From an uncultured Corynebacterium sp. (GTDB lineage Bacteria > Actinomycetota > Actinomycetes > Mycobacteriales > Mycobacteriaceae), in NCBI GenBank assembly GCA_946223355.1, contig CAMIPB010000028.1, forward strand, positions 1 to 28,774: a stretch of 28,774 bases of DNA, given 5' to 3'. The notes under the pieces were generated by a model. It was not told where the DNA came from and made no database searches. It saw only the letters and a program-made list of their open reading frames with translations. Shown one piece after another: positions 28,654 through 28,774 of the stretch. The translations under genes and the position numbers were made by a program. Position 1 is the first letter of the stretch. Each line of letters opens with the position of its first letter.

Positions 28654-28774
28654 CTACCCCGGATGAGCGCAGGCTTCGCCCCTGGTGTCTTTCCGGCACA
28701 GCTGGGTGTTCCCAAAGCTCACGTTGATCAGGTTTTCGCTGATCAGATCCAGGTTGCTCAGATCCAGGTTGCTC
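28654..28774 (-). CDS. Possible pentapeptide-repeat protein, C-terminal fragment
   Basis: Only the last 39 codons lie in the window; the stop is at 28654-28656. The frame reads SNLDLSNLDL, then ENLIN, VSFGN and TQLC, close to the A(D/N)LXX rule of pentapeptide-repeat proteins, before a short tail GEACAHPG. The DNA shows a matching 15-bp period: CAGATCCAGGTTGCT at 28744-28758 is repeated at 28759-28773, with a degenerate copy before it. Such proteins form right-handed beta-helices, and some protect gyrase or sit in membranes. The plus strand is also open here (ATG at 28663), so the strand is not certain. Confidence 0.45.
   Translation of the reverse strand, partial: SNLDLSNLDLISENLINVSFGNTQLCRKDTRGEACAHPG

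Noticed and set aside
28663..28774. Plus-strand gene starting at 28663
   Set aside because: No good ribosome site precedes it, and the 15-bp period gives a better family match on the minus strand. Kept only as an alternative.

Overview
The window looks like a chromosomal piece of a mycolate-containing Corynebacterium. The best evidence is the block ppk2B-porA-porH-groEL2 (10558-14309, minus strand): two tiny outer-membrane porin subunits between a class I polyphosphate kinase 2 and a groEL with CIRCE operators, the order known from Corynebacterium glutamicum. An EchA6-like crotonase, a GT87 membrane glycosyltransferase, an actinobacterial Pls/PosA-type synthetase and several likely leaderless promoters fit the same group. 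No tRNA, rRNA, insertion sequence, integrase or CRISPR array was seen.

Layout. (1) 1-3430: an accessory cassette. A secreted 206-residue bacteriocin- or signal-like precursor, a 77-residue two-helix membrane protein, a membrane histidine kinase and a LuxR-type response regulator run in tight order on the plus strand, flanked by two directly repeated ~95-bp elements built from the 14-mer CCTTAACTTCTGAT and its complement. The first 1.6 kb, up to the middle of the kinase gene, is clearly poorer in G+C than the rest, so signal, small membrane protein and sensor domain may have been exchanged as a unit. (2) 3400-4980: a frameshifted DUF559/AbiEi-like gene and a single-domain rhodanese. (3) 4980-9581: a MarR regulator abutting a 1343-residue Pls/PosA-family synthetase (adenylation, carrier, then three beta-helix domains alternating with membrane helix pairs). 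(4) 9630-14488, minus strand: a crotonase lacking both catalytic glutamates, ppk2B, porA, porH, a long porin leader region and groEL2 with two CIRCE operators. (5) 14546-19815: an OPT-family oligopeptide transporter diverging from two tandem M20 dipeptidase paralogues, the second frameshifted; together they suggest peptide uptake and hydrolysis. (6) 20117-26892: a complete six-gene Mrp/Mnh cation/proton antiporter operon (A with fused B, then C, D, E, F, G). (7) 27002-28774: a GT87 glycosyltransferase and, entering from the right edge on the minus strand, the end of a possible pentapeptide-repeat protein.

A theme across the window is short tandem repeats. In-frame minisatellites, mostly with units of 9, 18, 27 or 36 bp, sit in loops or tails of otherwise conserved proteins. 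Several intergenic arrays look as if they grew from the stop-codon region of the preceding gene. Two genes carry a single frameshift beside a homopolymer, so either gene decay or base-calling error must be considered. All calls come from reading the sequence; no database search was run.
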